Assembly: GCA_964030785.1 (NCBI GenBank)
Contig: OZ034968.1
Span: 52,781,230 to 52,845,229, forward strand
From: Siderastrea siderea
Taxonomy: Eukaryota; Cnidaria; Anthozoa; Scleractinia; Rhizangiidae
Reading direction: 5' to 3'
Length of the DNA: 64,000 nt
A program made the translations under genes and the position numbers. This document shows positions 9,586 through 22,226 of this stretch, one piece after another. Numbering within the stretch: position 1 is the stretch's first letter; each line of letters begins with the position of its first letter. The notes below the pieces were generated by a model. It did not search any database. It saw nothing but the letters and a program-made list of their open reading frames with translations, and was not told the origin of the DNA.

Positions 9586-11210
9586 TAATTTTTTTCGTGA
9601 TACCCGTATATATTGCTTACCACTTGTGTTGCTTTACCATGACGCGCTAATTTTCAATGTCTGTGATTTCTTTTTCAAAGCATCCTTTACATTAAGCTCA
9701 ACGACACCCTAGCAGACACAACTGAGGATGTAGGCGGTGCTTTGACGAAATAAACTGGCTTAAAAACCATTCTCCAAATGACTCGGCTGCAAATTCGAGT
9801 TGTCACCTACAAAACAAGTTTTGATTGGTCAGCAGCCTTTGTCTTTGACCCCGCTCTTACATGAAATATGTATCAACACATAAACATTAATTCGCTGGGG
9901 ACCACGCAGGTTAATTGATATTTACTGTTTTTGAGGCAACAGATTTAGCGTAGTAAGAACTACCTTTAAAAAACTAAACTAAAAAAAAATTGGTGTCTTA
10001 ACTTACATATTGGCTTTCCCATGATAAAGAAAGTACATGCATACCAAATAATGAATTTACCAAAACGTACTGACATTTAGCGATTCTTTTCCTTTCAGAT
10101 GTTATGATCAGGAAATTTATTGACCCACTCAAAGAGAATTTTCTTTTCAATAATTTCCTCGGACAATATTCTCCAGGTGATTTCCGTGAGGGACCAACAG
10201 GGTCTCTTCTTTAGCTTGATATGATATCAGAACATCTTTTTAATTAAAACGTGAAGAGCTCCGGATTGAGTCGCCTTTATAATTGAATAAATAATATTTC
10301 CAACTTATTTAATGGATGGATGGATATTCGTGTTTTGGATCTCTCCAACACAACTGTTTATTCAGGGCATTCACATTTAAAGTTATTAATAACTACTTGG
10401 AGTAAGGACAGGATTCCACATAAACGGCAAAATCATCAAAACGTTATCCCACAAATAATTTAAAGAAACTCTGTAGGTGATGTTTTTAGAATTCAAAGAA
10501 TGAATCCTTCTAGAAAACGCCACCTACCAGTTTTGTAGCTTCTTGTTTTCTTTTATGAATAATCGTTTGCCGTTTAGTTGGGCAGCTGGTCACTGCTTCT
10601 CAAAGAATAATTATTTGTTCTATAAAAATACCACTTGTATTCTGTAAATCATACATAGCACCTATGACCTACCGGAGATTTAGCGCGAAATCATAATAAA
10701 AATATTGGCAGAGAAATACGGTTGTTATGTCAGTCAATTCATTGTGGCACAAACTTAATAACAGAACTTATTTTTAATTAGAAAGATAGGTTTTCAAATG
10801 TCGAGTTTTAACTGGTTTATTTTTTTACATTAACAATCTGCACCACGTTCGATTGGCCGCCCACGAAAACTCTTTTACCATCCATTTTCGCTCGATTTTC
10901 GTAATTTTCCAACTCCGGCAAGCGGGGGAAGCGGCGTTAGGCTACTTCTGAGTGGACAATGAAACGTTCGTCACAACTTCACGTTATCCCCCTCCAACAC
11001 ACTCCAAAACTGTGGTTTTTCCCCGTTGTTTCCTTTTGTCATTCTAATTATTTGTACAGTATTGCACGTTTCGTCAAGATTAATGGAAGTATAAAGTCAT
11101 GATGTTCACATAGCCTGTGGAAAATGGAGGCCGTAGGCTGGTTTCGCAGTTTTAAAATGATTTCAACCGTGAAAAGCCGAGACATCGCCTGAAACGGCCA
11201 AGTGACTCGG
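9586..11210. other. Stretch without a supported gene
   Basis: AT-rich sequence upstream of the receptor. I see no conserved frame and no clear element; there is only a short GGAT run near 10312-10324. It probably contains the receptor promoter, but no motif is convincing. Confidence 0.4.
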
Positions 11211-11856
11211 CTAGACACCATAAGAGCTCAAAACCATTGCGCGAACGAAAAGTCTGGGAACGAATTTCCTACAAAACTTTGACAAATTTTCTTTGTTGAG
11301 CCAAATTTCACGTGACAAATCTTCAACGGCAAATAAAAACTGGTATGCCAGTTTTTCAGCAAAGACTTCTGTCATATGGAAATTTGCCATTTTTTGTTTG
11401 GCGCTAGCCTTTTCTCTTTCTTCAGTGCACTCGAGGCAATGACAGCCGTTTTGCAGAAATTGTGTGGAAGTCTTCTTGACCCAAAAGTCTATCATAGAAC
11501 ATACTGGCTGAACTTTCCAGGATACCAAAAATAACTTTTTGACTTCCGATATCAAAAGGCAGTCATACTTAGTATTCCATGTTATGATAGTTCCAGATGA
11601 CATTTTACCAAAGAAAAAAATAGTTTGTTTTATTGTTTTAGTCAGATCCATGTATCTGAAATGTGTTATTGAAAGGTACACTGGGAAACTGTCTATCATC
11701 AAAATCATTGGGATTGACATAGACATTCACGCAAGAACTATACTTTCCAGATCGACAACATGGAAAGGTTAGGTCATCCAAAGCATTCCACGAATCACTG
11801 AAGCCTCTTTCTTCTTCCTGACTTAATTCATCATCGTGCGTCGCTTCGGTATCCAC
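11211..11856 (-). CDS. Two unrecognised minus-strand open frames, possible exon pieces
   Basis: Frames 11638-11856 (72 aa, acidic start, Cys pair in CCRSGKYSSC) and 11211-11726 (171 aa, with CHCLECTEEREKASAKQKM) overlap in different phases. The second reads like real protein around its Cys pairs. A single gene broken by an indel or a small intron is possible. I recognise no family and cannot exclude chance. Confidence 0.25.
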
Positions 11857-12188
11857 ACTCTCCTCAAGATATCGTTGGGTGCCTTTGACAACTTGGCAAG
11901 CTTGTATAACAGGAAAAAAAATAAAATTGAGTCAAAACTATCAACGGTACCTGTTAAAAGAAAGCAAAACATAAGCTGATGTGAAATTTATTCTTTTTCG
12001 TAAGCTGCCGAGTAATTGATAACTTAGTATCTCGTGGTGGCCAATCTGCAGTGGTAACGGCCTCTGGGTATTCAGCTCTCTAGAGGTAACCTAACGGAAC
12101 TTAATTGAAATATTCAACCTACGCGTCAATCAGTTAAACTGAGGATTTATTCATATCCAACATTAAATTAATCTCAGGAATATCTCCC

Positions 12189-12714
12189 ATGAAAATGCTA
12201 ACGTTTGGACGACCCACGATTTATAAATGGAACATATCTCTGCTTATCTCTTTAACTTTAATATTTTACGCTTTAACGATTATAATTATCATCCCGTTCT
12301 TGCGTGGGATGTCAAAGCAAACAGGCTATTCAAAAGAGTGGCAAGTTATCTTATTTTACACTACGATATTTGGAGCGCGTGCAACATCAATATGGCCGAC
12401 GAAATCTCTTGAAGCGTGCACGGTCCCCTGGTGTGTTATATCCGATGATAAAGCATTATTGCTCGAAAGTGACGCAGTAATTTTTCATGGTAGGGACATG
12501 CCCGTAGTATTACCTACACAACGATCTACGAATCAGCGTTGGGTTTATTTCATCCAAGAAAATCCCCATTATACTTCACCCGAACCCTCTAAATATAACG
12601 GAGTATTTAATTGGACGATGACGTACAAGCGATCGTCCGATGTATGGGCTCCTTACGGCAGCTACAGAAAAGTCAACACTGACGTGCGTGGTGAACATGT
12701 TTCGTCAACAGCAG
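12189..12714 (+). CDS. GT10 alpha-1,3-fucosyltransferase, exon 1
   Basis: The first coding exon of a Golgi type II membrane enzyme. A short cytosolic tail is followed by a signal anchor at about residues 17-40 (rich in L, I, F), then the stem and acceptor-binding half. The latter has FHGRDMPVV, the WVYFIQENPHYT block and FNWTMTYKRSSDVWAPYG, all typical of family GT10. The exon ends one base into a codon at 12714, followed by GTTGGT. This phase fits only the acceptor at 14789/14790; the next GT (12719) would not keep frame. Reading on without splicing stops at 12722. The enzyme transfers fucose from GDP-fucose to glycans. Confidence 0.9.
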
Positions 12715-14789
12715 GTTGGTAACCAGTTGTTTTTGTTCGATGACATTTTATTTCAGTAGTTGAAATAATTATTTTCTTCTCGTGGTAGTGGTTATGGACA
12801 CGTGAGTTTCCACGTTCAAAGCATCATGTGGCATCAAAAAGGAAGCCAAGTTAAGAATGGTAAAACCATTAGATATATGCGCGACAAAACAATAATTTTT
12901 AATGAACCTTAAGTTAAGTTAAATTAACTATAGTTAACTCAGTTTAATTTGCTTTCAGCTAAGTAACACCGTTTGCAACGCAACAGGATAGACATGAGCT
13001 GGCCGCAATGATAAAATATCTTAGCTACGCCATACGTAAGCTCACTGTAGTAGAAAAGTCCTACCTCAAGTATTGTTATAGGTCATTGCCAATTTTTATT
13101 ATTCATGCTATAGTAGTTAGGTTATGTATTGCTTAACTGTAGTTTATGTACATATTTTCAAATAAAATTACTATTTGATGTCGTTAAAAGTATTGACGCA
13201 TACTATGACTATGATCTGGGGCATTTTTGGCTTCGCTTGGGTAAAACACTGCTTTCTTAATTTGATGTGGTCGTTCTCAGCTCTGATGCAATCGTTCAAT
13301 ACCATCAGGAGTTTCGAAGCAAACAAGACACATCTCTACAATAACTGCATGAAAACTAAATCCCCGCGTAAACAAATTTGCAGGTAAGTCTACCCGGAGA
13401 ACTCCAGATTGAGTAAATCGGCGCCATTTTAAAGAGGGTTCTTTTTGGTGTTATCGGAAGGAGCTCAGACACTAAAGCGTGGTCGAGCTTGAAGCGTATC
13501 TAAATCTCAGGCATGTGCACATTTGAGACGCTGGTGCTACGAGGCGAAGCAATAATAAATTTATAAGAAATAAAGTCGCTAAATTTTAGAAGAGTTTGTC
13601 ACAAATGAACTGTTCTTGGGTTGAAATGAAGTAAAAGTAATGTAAAACAACAAACTAAAGTAACTCTGTTGAGTGTCACAGAAGAATTACCTATATCAAA
13701 AAATGGTCTATTTTACTGGCTCAAATTCGCCTACTAAAGTCTGGTTTCCATATGATCGTTGTGATCGCTGCCTTCGCTGGAAAAAAACGTTCAGAAGTCG
13801 TTGTGATCATATGGAAACCATTCTTCAGCAATCGTAGCGATCACAGCATTTCACAACGATTGCTGAAGAGTGGTTTTTATACAATCACGATCATTGCTGA
13901 ACGTTTTTTCCAGCGATCACATGGAAACCAGCCTTAAGATTCAAACAATAGCCCTTTGTTCTCACTGACGCTTTGGAAATTTTGCGGAGATCATGACGAA
14001 CATTTCGAGAACAATCTGAAATTTTCGACGTGCAAAATGTGTCGTATTAGGGGGTGGGGGATGTAAATTGTTTTTTGGAGAGTATATTTTCACTGGGATG
14101 CCGAAGTGAAGGATTGTGCGTCGGTGCGGGGCACTCGTGAAACTTTTGCCTCATCCTAGCATTTCACGTTTCTAAAAGCAATAGTTTAGTTACCTTAAGA
14201 CCTACTAAGATTTTCGAACGCTGTTTGCGTTCTTTTTGGATAACCCACAATCAGGCACAGTTTTAGCAGCACTCTTGTATATTCTCAGTGGCCCCGCACG
14301 CTATATCTTTGCGGCGCGACTGATCACAGTTTAATTTAGACTTACTATTTTTGCAATAAGTTTTGTTTCGGTGTTAAAGTTAGCGAATAATTTTCAGTTT
14401 TTTCACAACTTGCGACATTCAATAACATTTTCTAACATTCAAATGTCATATACATGGTTTGTTACCGAGTGACGTAAAATCAAAACCAGTTACTCTGACG
14501 AATCACAGCAAACGTAATAATAATCAACTCAACGAACCAATCAGAACTCGAAGCAAATACATGCAAGTGAAGCTAATCGCTGTACAATAGCTGCGTATAA
14601 GTCACGACTCATCATGGGTTTGGTCCTAATTAGTTTAGAAAGTGGCTCGATTCTTTTTAACAATGACAGCGAAGTAAAGCAAAACCAAAGAATTACGCAA
14701 TTTACTTTCCACACTCAATTGAAAACTGCTGTATAATTTTTTTTGTTGCCCTTGTACTCACCCTATTACTTACATTGTTCACCATACAG
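12715..14789 (+). other. Fucosyltransferase intron, containing a MITE
   Basis: Inferred intron of 2,075 bp bounded by GTTGGT and CCATACAG, chosen by phase. Apart from the 192-bp MITE at 13741-13932 I see no gene in it. Confidence 0.75.
13741..13932. mobile_element. Hairpin MITE inside fucosyltransferase intron
   Basis: The ends are inverted: CTGGTTTCCATATGATCG on the left, and the complement of ...TGATCACATGGAAACCAG-type sequence on the right. Inner copies of the same motif (ATCATATGGAAACCA near 13806, TCAGCAATCGTAGCGATCAC near 13827) give further dyads, so nearly the whole element can fold. No coding capacity. I found no convincing target duplication. Confidence 0.75.
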
Positions 14790-15385
14790 AAAGAAACTTT
14801 GCTGCCGAGAAGACCCGACTAGTGGCCTGGGCCTCAAGTCACTGCTCTTCACCAGGCTTTCTCCGCGAGCAGTACGTGGAACAGCTCCAGCTATATATTC
14901 CTGTCGACATATTTGGTAAATGTAATCTCAGAGGCAAGCAGTGTCCCCGCGGAAGCAAAATGTGTGATGCGCTGTTGAAGAAATACAAGTTTTACTTGGC
15001 ATTCGAAAACGGGCTTTGTGAAGACTACATCACGGAAAAGTACTGGGAGCAAGCCCTTGAACATGACATGGTGCCCGTAGTCATGGGAGGTGCTGATTAT
15101 AATAAGCTTGTGATTCCAAAATCATACGTTAATGTATTAAATTTTCCATCTGTTGAGAGCCTAGCTTCGTATTTGAAAGCTTTGGATCATAACAGCACCG
15201 CATACAACGAGTATTTCTATTGGAAAAAACAGTATCAAATTGACTCGACGATTCCGCTGTGCCGATTGTGCGAAATGTTACACAATCGGTCGTTTCCCAG
15301 CAAAGTGCACTGGGATTTGGGGAGCTTCTGGAGTGTGAAAGAGAATTGTATGCGAAATTCACAAACGATTAAAGAACAAGTTTGA
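14790..15385 (+). CDS. GT10 alpha-1,3-fucosyltransferase, exon 2 (C-terminal catalytic half)
   Basis: The exon follows an acceptor ending CCATACAG at 14789 and completes the split codon (G plus AA gives Glu). It begins RNFAAEKTRLVAWASSHC and contains the GDP-fucose signature FENGLCEDYITEKYW and the VPVVMGGADYNK block. It ends TGA at 15383-15385. Joined with exon 1 the protein is about 373 residues, normal for the family. Three NxS/T sites are visible (NWT in exon 1, NST and NRS here). A degenerate minisatellite starts about 28 bases after the stop. Confidence 0.9.
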
Positions 15386-15413
15386 TCAAGTGTCGACGTT
15401 CACTGTTAGTTCC

Positions 15414-15672
15414 TTACATGGAACCCAGAAGCTTGAGTTGACTAACAGGGAACCATACAGTGATATAACCATACACAGGCCACACGTTGGATGAACACCA
15501 CACAGGGAAACACATACACTTGATAAACTCGTACATGGCACCCATACGTTTGATGATGATGCCGTACACAGGCGTGAACCGTGCGCATGTTTGAGCTCAC
15601 ACACAAGACACTTGTACGCTTGTTGAGCCTACGTACAGAGTACCCATACTTTTTACGTACCCACACAGGGTA
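15414..15672. repeat. Degenerate minisatellite, about 33-bp period
   Basis: About seven decayed units begin ACACAGG or ACATGG, contain CCCATACG, then TTGAT/TTGAG. Three consecutive units are exactly 33 bp (starting near 15490, 15523 and 15556); others are 26-36 bp. It lies just behind the fucosyltransferase stop, probably in its 3' UTR or flank. Confidence 0.7.
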
Positions 15673-16350
15673 TAACAAGAACAGAAAAATTTCTTCACGC
15701 CATACGGGTTATAGCGTACAATTTACGAAATTTTCCAGATGGGATGACGGATTATCTGACGAAAAATTTACAATGAATAATTCACAGAGAAGCCACGTTT
15801 TTGCTACTACCGTCATTGTCAATTTCTGATTTTGTCTGTGTTAATGAGCAACCCATGACATTTTCTTTACTTTTGAGGGCCGCACCAGGAAAAAATACGG
15901 GAAGGAACGTGAAGAACGTTAATTAACAGCGGACAGATGAGGTGGTGTGTGTCGCTTATTTTCGTTAGTAGCGAAGCCCGCGCGCTAGCGCGTCAGTGGA
16001 GCACCATTGCTAAGGAAATTTGGTAACCTATCAAGCCAAGAAATTTTGGTAGTGACGTAGTAGTCACGTGACCGTACGTCCGTACGTCCATCCGTCCGCA
16101 CCACAGGGTCACCAATATGAAGTGGCATACACTGGATGTAACCCGTGCTGAATCCCGTGTTTTTGGCGCGAAATCGCATGTTGACCCACGTTGTAGCAAA
16201 ACAAGCAAAGACAACAAAAGTCAAAAACAAATTTGTTAATGGAAAAAAAAGTTTAAAAGAATACTCAGTTGTCGTTTTGGTGGAAGGCGAAAAGTTCAAT
16301 TTAGGCGAAAAAAATTAGGCGATTAAGTTCAGGCGAAAAGTTCAAATTTG

Positions 16351-16690
16351 CCTTGTCGGTTCTGTTGCGAACTCGGTTGGCACACCGCTTGAGTTCGCAG
16401 CTTTTCGCAGCGGTTTCGACGCCAAATATAAGAGAACTAGTGCTTTTTGGTTTTTTCTGTTTACAACCATGGTTTTAACGGCGGTCCGAACACATTTTGC
16501 CTGGAAAAACACCAGCATTTTCATGTTGATAGGTAGCTTGTCACGAGGAAAGAAATATGTAGAAAAATTAACTTTCGAAGATAACTATAAACGCTCATGG
16601 CCAAGTGGACTAATCGCCAGCTTAAGACGCTGTCGACTGCCGGGTTCGGCTCTCAGGGAGGACCTGAATATTTTTTCTTTTTTCCTTTTT
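16351..16690 (+). mobile_element. Dispersed repeat with tRNA-like 3' part, copy 1
   Basis: Shares about 300 bp with 17518-17835, including GACGCCAAATATA, TTTACAACCATGGTTT-type sequence and GAAAAACACCAGCATTTTCA. Its right part has a tRNA-like A box (TGGCCAAGTGG) and B box (GGTTCGGCTCTC) followed by a T-run, a possible Pol III terminator. A SINE or tRNA-containing repeat. Confidence 0.6.
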
Positions 16691-17517
16691 TTTTTTTCAA
16701 TTTAACGACTTGAATGAGAGTATTTTCAAAAAATTAATAAGTGCCAGCAAAAAAAGAAAAAAATGCGGGGGGGGGGGGGGGGGAATTCCGCTTTTAGACT
16801 TGGCTAAATCTATATATTACTGATGAACTACTCCGTTATCAGAAATTGTTATCGATGAAAGAAAAATAAAATGGCCATCCTATTTCTTTATCAGTAATTA
16901 AAGTCTTTAGCTGAATTGGCTAGGAACCCGGCCTGTGTATTCAGTCAGCTTATAACCAGTAAACAGTTTCCATTATAAGGGGACAAGTATATAGAGAGAT
17001 CGATCGATATATCGCCGTTTCTTTACAGGAAAAAAACCTCAATTTGTTGTTTTCTCTCTTTACTGGATTCAATCACTCGTAGATCTCTAACTTAACCCTA
17101 ACATTAATCCCGTTTAAGTACATAATAACAAGTACAAACGTATCTACACGTTTATAACTAAATCTAGCGATTGGCCTCATCAGATATCGCTCATTTAATA
17201 CCGGCCTCACTAAATATTACTTACTAAATACCGACCGGCCTCATTGTGAGTTTCGTCTTACCAATACTTCCTGTGTTTTCTTTAAATATTTGAAAGGCTT
17301 ATAAGTTGCCCAGAAGTTTAAAACTGTTCAATGTAGTTTTCCTCTTCCACTAAAGATGATGTTCAGGTCATTTTTGGTTCAAGTGGCATTTAGCGCCATA
17401 ATTTTTAAAACAGGTCAGAATGTCCATTCTATGACAGTCTAAATGTTCTAGTTACCGGAAACAAACAAGTTTCAATTAGATCGAGAAGCTAAATAATTTG
17501 CCCTCGAGGACTTCATC

Positions 17518-17835
17518 TTTGTTGTCGGTTCTACTGCGAACTCAGTCGGCACAACGCTTGATTTTGCAGCATTTCACAGCATTCCCGACGCCAAATATAG
17601 CAGAGCTAGTGCCTTCCGTTTTTTTTTTGTCCACAACCATGGTTTCTGCGGCGGTCGAGACACATTTTCCCAGGAAAAACGCCAGCATTTTCACGTCGAT
17701 AAGAAAAAAAATAAGTAGTAAAATTGATATCTTCAACTGGTGTTAGCGTTCGTGGCCTAGTGGAATCACGCAGGCCTGCCACGTCGGCGAGCGATGTTCG
17801 ATTCTCAGCGGAGATATAATTTTTTTTCTTTTCTT
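17518..17835 (+). mobile_element. Dispersed repeat with tRNA-like 3' part, copy 2
   Basis: Second copy, same orientation, about 1.17 kb from the first. The tRNA-like part has A box TGGCCTAGTGG near 17754 and B box TGTTCGATTCTC near 17798, then a T-run at 17819. The repeated body lies upstream of the tRNA-like part, opposite to the usual SINE layout, so the promoter may sit at the element's end or the unit may be composite. Confidence 0.6.
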
Positions 17836-18281
17836 TTCCGTTTCAAAGCTTTATTTTAGAATGCTATATTATTCGACATCTGGTTATTTTCTGAATTTTT
17901 GGTTTTTTTCTGAATATTTTCTATAGGTATTGTTGAACTTATATAGCAGAAGAGCTTTCGAGTTTCAGTGTTTTAAGTCAATCGTGCAGGGAATTTAACT
18001 TTGTATTTAAGAACTTGGGGCCAGGGAACATGGAGAACCTAAAGTGACAGCAGGGCATGTGATGTGGTGTATGTTGCTGATTTTCAACAGTACTGAGGAA
18101 CTACTTTGTTATCAGAAACCTTTGTCGATGAGAGAAAAAAACGTCTTGCTTTCAAAGCAGCCGTAAATTAAGGAAGCTGATAACCAAAAGTTGTTCTAGC
18201 TGGACTAAATATGTTTAACTTAATAGATACATGGAGTGGACTTTAATGCACACTGAAAGAAATAAGAAATAAACCTTTACA

Positions 18282-18522
18282 GTTTATACACGGCTCCACA
18301 AGCCATGGCCGTATAAATGAAAGAAATAATGAACTGAATATAACAAGTAAGAATCCCAACTGCCCGGAGGCAGAACAGTCGGCTATGTACAAGCATGGCC
18401 GAGGACAACGTTGAACTAGGGTCTACCGAGAAACAACTCCAGCTAGTGGCCAGAGCGGGATTTGAACCCGGGGCGACCGAGTTGAAATCCAAGGCCCTAA
18501 ACCACTCGACCATGCTACCTCC
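18282..18522 (-). mobile_element. tRNA-derived SINE
   Basis: On the minus strand a tRNA-like head runs from about 18520 to 18440: GGGAGGTAGCATGG, A box TGGTCGAGTGG, B box GGTTCAAATCCC. A tRNA-unrelated body of about 160 bp follows and ends near an AT-rich tail around 18265. The head resembles a Leu/Ser-type tRNA but continues into a body and is not a tRNA gene. Confidence 0.75.
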
Positions 18523-18828
18523 CCTGTGCATGACTCCTGTTAAGTAAGATTCACGCCGTTATGCTTACACTCAAGGGAGTGGTACGGATTGAATAAATAA
18601 ACTATAATTAGCCGATTTAGCACTTGTTTATGAATTCATCTAAAATTTGTTTTTCTGACAGATGTGACAGAATGAAACCAATGTTATTGAATAGAAAACT
18701 GCCTGGTTTTTAGTGGCGACGGAGTCGGAGTCGTAATGGGAAGCGGAAGGCGTTAAGATCGCGTGAATATCAAATAACTGAGTTGTAAGCAGAGTTTCCG
18801 ATTGCGATCCATCGCCTTACGATCTAGT

Positions 18829-18960
18829 GAAAACCAAACGGTCGGAGTCGTAAGCAGAATTTTGTACCCGGATGGCCTCAGGACGAGCCCTTAGATTGTT
18901 TTATTCTTCCGCTTCTGCATGCTTACGAGTCCGACAATCTGGTTTTCACTAGATCGTAAC
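18829..18960. mobile_element. Foldback/MITE hairpin
   Basis: Bases 18829-18868 (CGATCTAGTGAAAACCAAAC onward, including GTCGTAAGCAGAA) pair with 18913-18960 (TTCTGCATGCTTACGAGTCC onward to CACTAGATCGTAA). This leaves a loop of about 45 bases. The outer GGAGTCGTAA and GGAGTCATAAGCGG copies at 18733 and 18961 suggest the element extends to about 18715-18980. Confidence 0.65.
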
Positions 18961-19439
18961 GGAGTCATAAGCGGTGTCCGTTGCGGGATGTCGTTTCTAT
19001 GATCGGATTATGGCAGTGTGCATCCGATGACTGATGTAATTTTTAAACATAAAAGTTCGCGTACGCGTGTTGTTGGAGAAAGCTATGAACGTGAGGGATA
19101 TAGAATGATTATAGCTTTCCTCTTTCCTTTAAAGACAATTTCTTGAAAAGGTAAATTGATTTATAAAACACATTGATCATTATTACGTTTTAAATGGTGT
19201 TTCACACATTTTTACCTGAGAAAAATGGTGTATACTTTGAATTCCATAATACGGCTGAGCCATCTAGATGGTATCAGCCTTGCTTTAGTCCTTGGACTTT
19301 AAATTACTCATTTATGTCTTTCGCTGATTAGATCCACACTTAAAATTCACCGCACAACTATGTTTTTCTCTTTTTTTTTTCTTTAGCGTTTTTTACCTCA
19401 ATATAGTTTAATGTTTTTATCTACTAGCATTAATGTTTT

Positions 19440-19521
19440 ATTTGCACACGACCCCACAAGCTATGTAGCTTTTTTTTACCCCATCGTGTATAAATAAAGG
19501 TTTTGTTGTTGTTGTTGTTTG
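19440..19521 (+). mobile_element. LINE 3' tail remnant (CR1/L2-type)
   Basis: CCCCACAAGCTATGTAGC, then TAAATAAAGG and a (GTT)5 run, a form typical of CR1/L2-like LINE 3' ends that finish in a short microsatellite. No RT sequence lies immediately upstream, so this is a severely 5'-truncated copy. Family assignment is from memory. Confidence 0.4.
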
Positions 19522-20319
19522 CAATTTTCGAAATTTACTATACATGGGCACGTCTTAAGTCCAAAAAGGGAGCACGCGGTAAGAGTTCCGGGGAAGGAGT
19601 CCCACATCAAAGTGACAGAGTTCGCTTCTTTGCCTCTAGGTAATTCGTTCTTTAGTGTCGTTCATTAGGGAGTGAAAATCTGCAGTAAAACACCGCTAGA
19701 CTTTTTTTCTGGTTCCTTTTAGTGTAGAACCTGGAGAAAGATGGAAACGCAGAAATGCCTAAGTCCTTGGACTTCCTTTAGTCAGGAAATGCAGAATTTT
19801 TAACTTCTGCATAAAAGGTTTAAAAACCTTTTAGGAGTGAAAATGAGCCACGTCCCGATTATGCTGCCTTTTAGGTGCTCCTTTGAAAATTTCCCAAGCG
19901 CCGTGACTATTATTAAGGAGATTTCACCTAGATTAAAATCATGATATTTTTATCACCATAGCGACCATTATGGATACATCACCATCCCCAAACACTCATT
20001 CACATCGCAGGCAAGCGCTAAGGGTGTGCAGGTGATCTGGATGTTAACTCCCTTCATTAAGGTTACCGTGTACCTTCACAGGTGTCTTCAGTCTTACGCA
20101 TGGAGCGCTTCTCAGTTTCGCTGCAGTTACCCCAAACCCTATATCAAATTATTGCTTATAAAACTGGCTATTTGAATATGCCACTAACTTTTCACGAAAA
20201 CGAATTTTTAAGTTTTCCGCGAAGTCTGAATATGAAGGTCTAGATCGCCTTTGAAAGCTCCAGCTCAAAGGGAATCTTAAAGTTTGCATTTTTTTTTTGC
20301 TTGGTGAAAGACCGGCACA

Positions 20320-21300
20320 TAAGGGCTAAAAAACCGTGATGGGGTTTTCCTTTATTCAGGCGCGTTCAAAAGCTTTCAAACATTTTCTAAATCGCAAGAA
20401 AAACATACGGAGTAACGGCATAGAAATGGTTCTTAACGAAGAAATATTTAGAATTATCGAATTCCCCGACACGTTCTTGTTGAAGAAGCGTCAAGCTAGC
20501 AACTCTCCAAATTTGATTAAAATCGAACAAATCGCCTTTGAGTTGGAACTCTTTAAAGTGTCACCTTCAAGCGAAAAATGAATGTCGAGAAATAGCGCTC
20601 AAAAGAAAATCTTCGCTACGCAAACAAACACCGCCTCCAAACACCTTTGCCGACAGTAGACCAATCAGTGGGTACTATTTTATCTTCCGGTCACCTCCCG
20701 TTGAAATTTCGCGCAATATTCTCTCCATGCACATCCTAGTGTTCCTAACATTCAACCGTCTTACCATTTCGTCGAATTTCTCTCAATGTTGGACGTCGTT
20801 TAACTGATATTATCGTGATGGGGAGAACCAAAAGAGCGAAAACCTCAAGCCAACCAGCTGGGCCTAAACTGAAGCGGCCAAGGTGGGCAAAAAAGCGAAG
20901 TGAAGTGAAACTGAGCGCTGTGGAGCGCTGTGCTTGAATGAGTACTGAACTGAACCAGCTCTTTTGAACAGCGCTTCTTATATTGTGTTGAATGGGTACT
21001 TATTGTAGTGTCAAGCTTAGCAAAGCTTATAATTGAACAATGCTCAAAGGGCTTATTTTTACTTGCGTTATCAAGCAATCGCATAGCGCGTGTTCGACAC
21101 ACAATTGTTTTGTCCGTTTCTCGCCGGCAAATAGCGAATTTTTAAAGGCAATTGTTGGTATCCAAAAGAATTCAATATTGTTTAGACATATTTGTATCGT
21201 TCCAAAAGAGTGTAATAAAGTAACAACAAAAGAGCGGTTTCATCGGGATCTGATAGGCCGGTGTGAAATCATGGATTTACGAATGTTTATATCACGCGTA
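20320..21300. other. Stretch without a supported gene
   Basis: Several short frames on both strands, none with a recognisable domain. The segment 20860-21040 has repeated GCGCT/GAACTGA-type words, low complexity rather than coding. Confidence 0.35.
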
Positions 21301-21459
21301 AACATACGTAAATAAAAGGCCTTTTCTTTACGCATCGGTTCCGTGGTGCGTAAAGACGCGTAAATTCACAGAGCGCGTAATGGCTGCGTAAAGGGCAATA
21401 AAGATTCGTAAAGTACAAAAATGAAGATGGGTGTAATTAGCTGTTCTTATTTGAGAAAA

Positions 21460-21890
21460 TAGAGAAAGAAATGAAATTTTTACGTCTCCATATTCATTCA
21501 GGATTTTCCCGCTGTATTTTGTCTGGCATTGCTGTCAATACTTTACGGCTCTTTAACCCTGTTTACGAATCTTTACGCACTGCTGTTTATGCTCTTTACG
21601 ATTCTTTATCCTTCTTTACACGCAATTACACATTCTAATTGACAGGTTATTTTTGCAGAAGACAGGCAAAAATGAAATATAAGGTGATCATCAACGATTT
21701 TCCCCTTATATTTTGAGCGGCTTTGCTGTGACCACTTAATAAAATTTACGCCTCTTTTCAGCCCATTACGAATCTTCAAGCACCGTTCTTTACGCTCTTT
21801 ACGACTTTTTACCCTTGATTACGCGCAAACTTTTCATCAATTTGCAGTTTATTATTTAACGAAATACAGAGAGAAATGAAATATGTGTGT
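21460..21890. repeat. About 203-bp tandem repeat rich in TTTACG
   Basis: Two diverged units, with CGAATCTTTACGCAC near 21566 and CGAATCTTCAAGCAC near 21769 (offset 203), plus the start of a third (AGAAATGAAATATG near 21872). Each unit has several CTTTACG words. The left flank (21300-21420) has the same word inverted (GCGTAAAG). Confidence 0.7.
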
Positions 21891-22189
21891 CCATGACAAT
21901 AGTCATGATATTCAATAACTAATCGTGACGGAAAGTGACTTGTCAGAAAACGTTTAGCAAAAACCCATGCATTGGGTTCTGGATTTGTCAACCTTTCATT
22001 TAATCATGTCATTTTATAAGCAATGACAAGGAATGTTAATCTTATCGTAAGGCTGTTGATCACGGATTATAACAGAAAGCGTCTTAGTGGAAACTTCAAT
22101 TTATCTTTTCACGTATATTTTCAACCTCAGGCGAAATGAAAAAATATGAAATTACAAAACTGGTTTCTTGCCTAACCTCGTCAAAAAGA

Positions 22190-22226
22190 AAAAAATTAGG
22201 TCAAAAAGAAAAAAATTGGGTCGAAG
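22190..22226. repeat. 17-18-bp direct duplication
   Basis: GTCAAAAAGAAAAAAATTA is followed at once by nearly the same word ending TTG. A simple local duplication. Confidence 0.7.

Noticed and set aside
18440..18520. A tRNA gene on the minus strand
   Set aside because: A and B boxes are good, but the sequence runs into a long tRNA-unrelated body with no proper acceptor end, so a SINE fits better.
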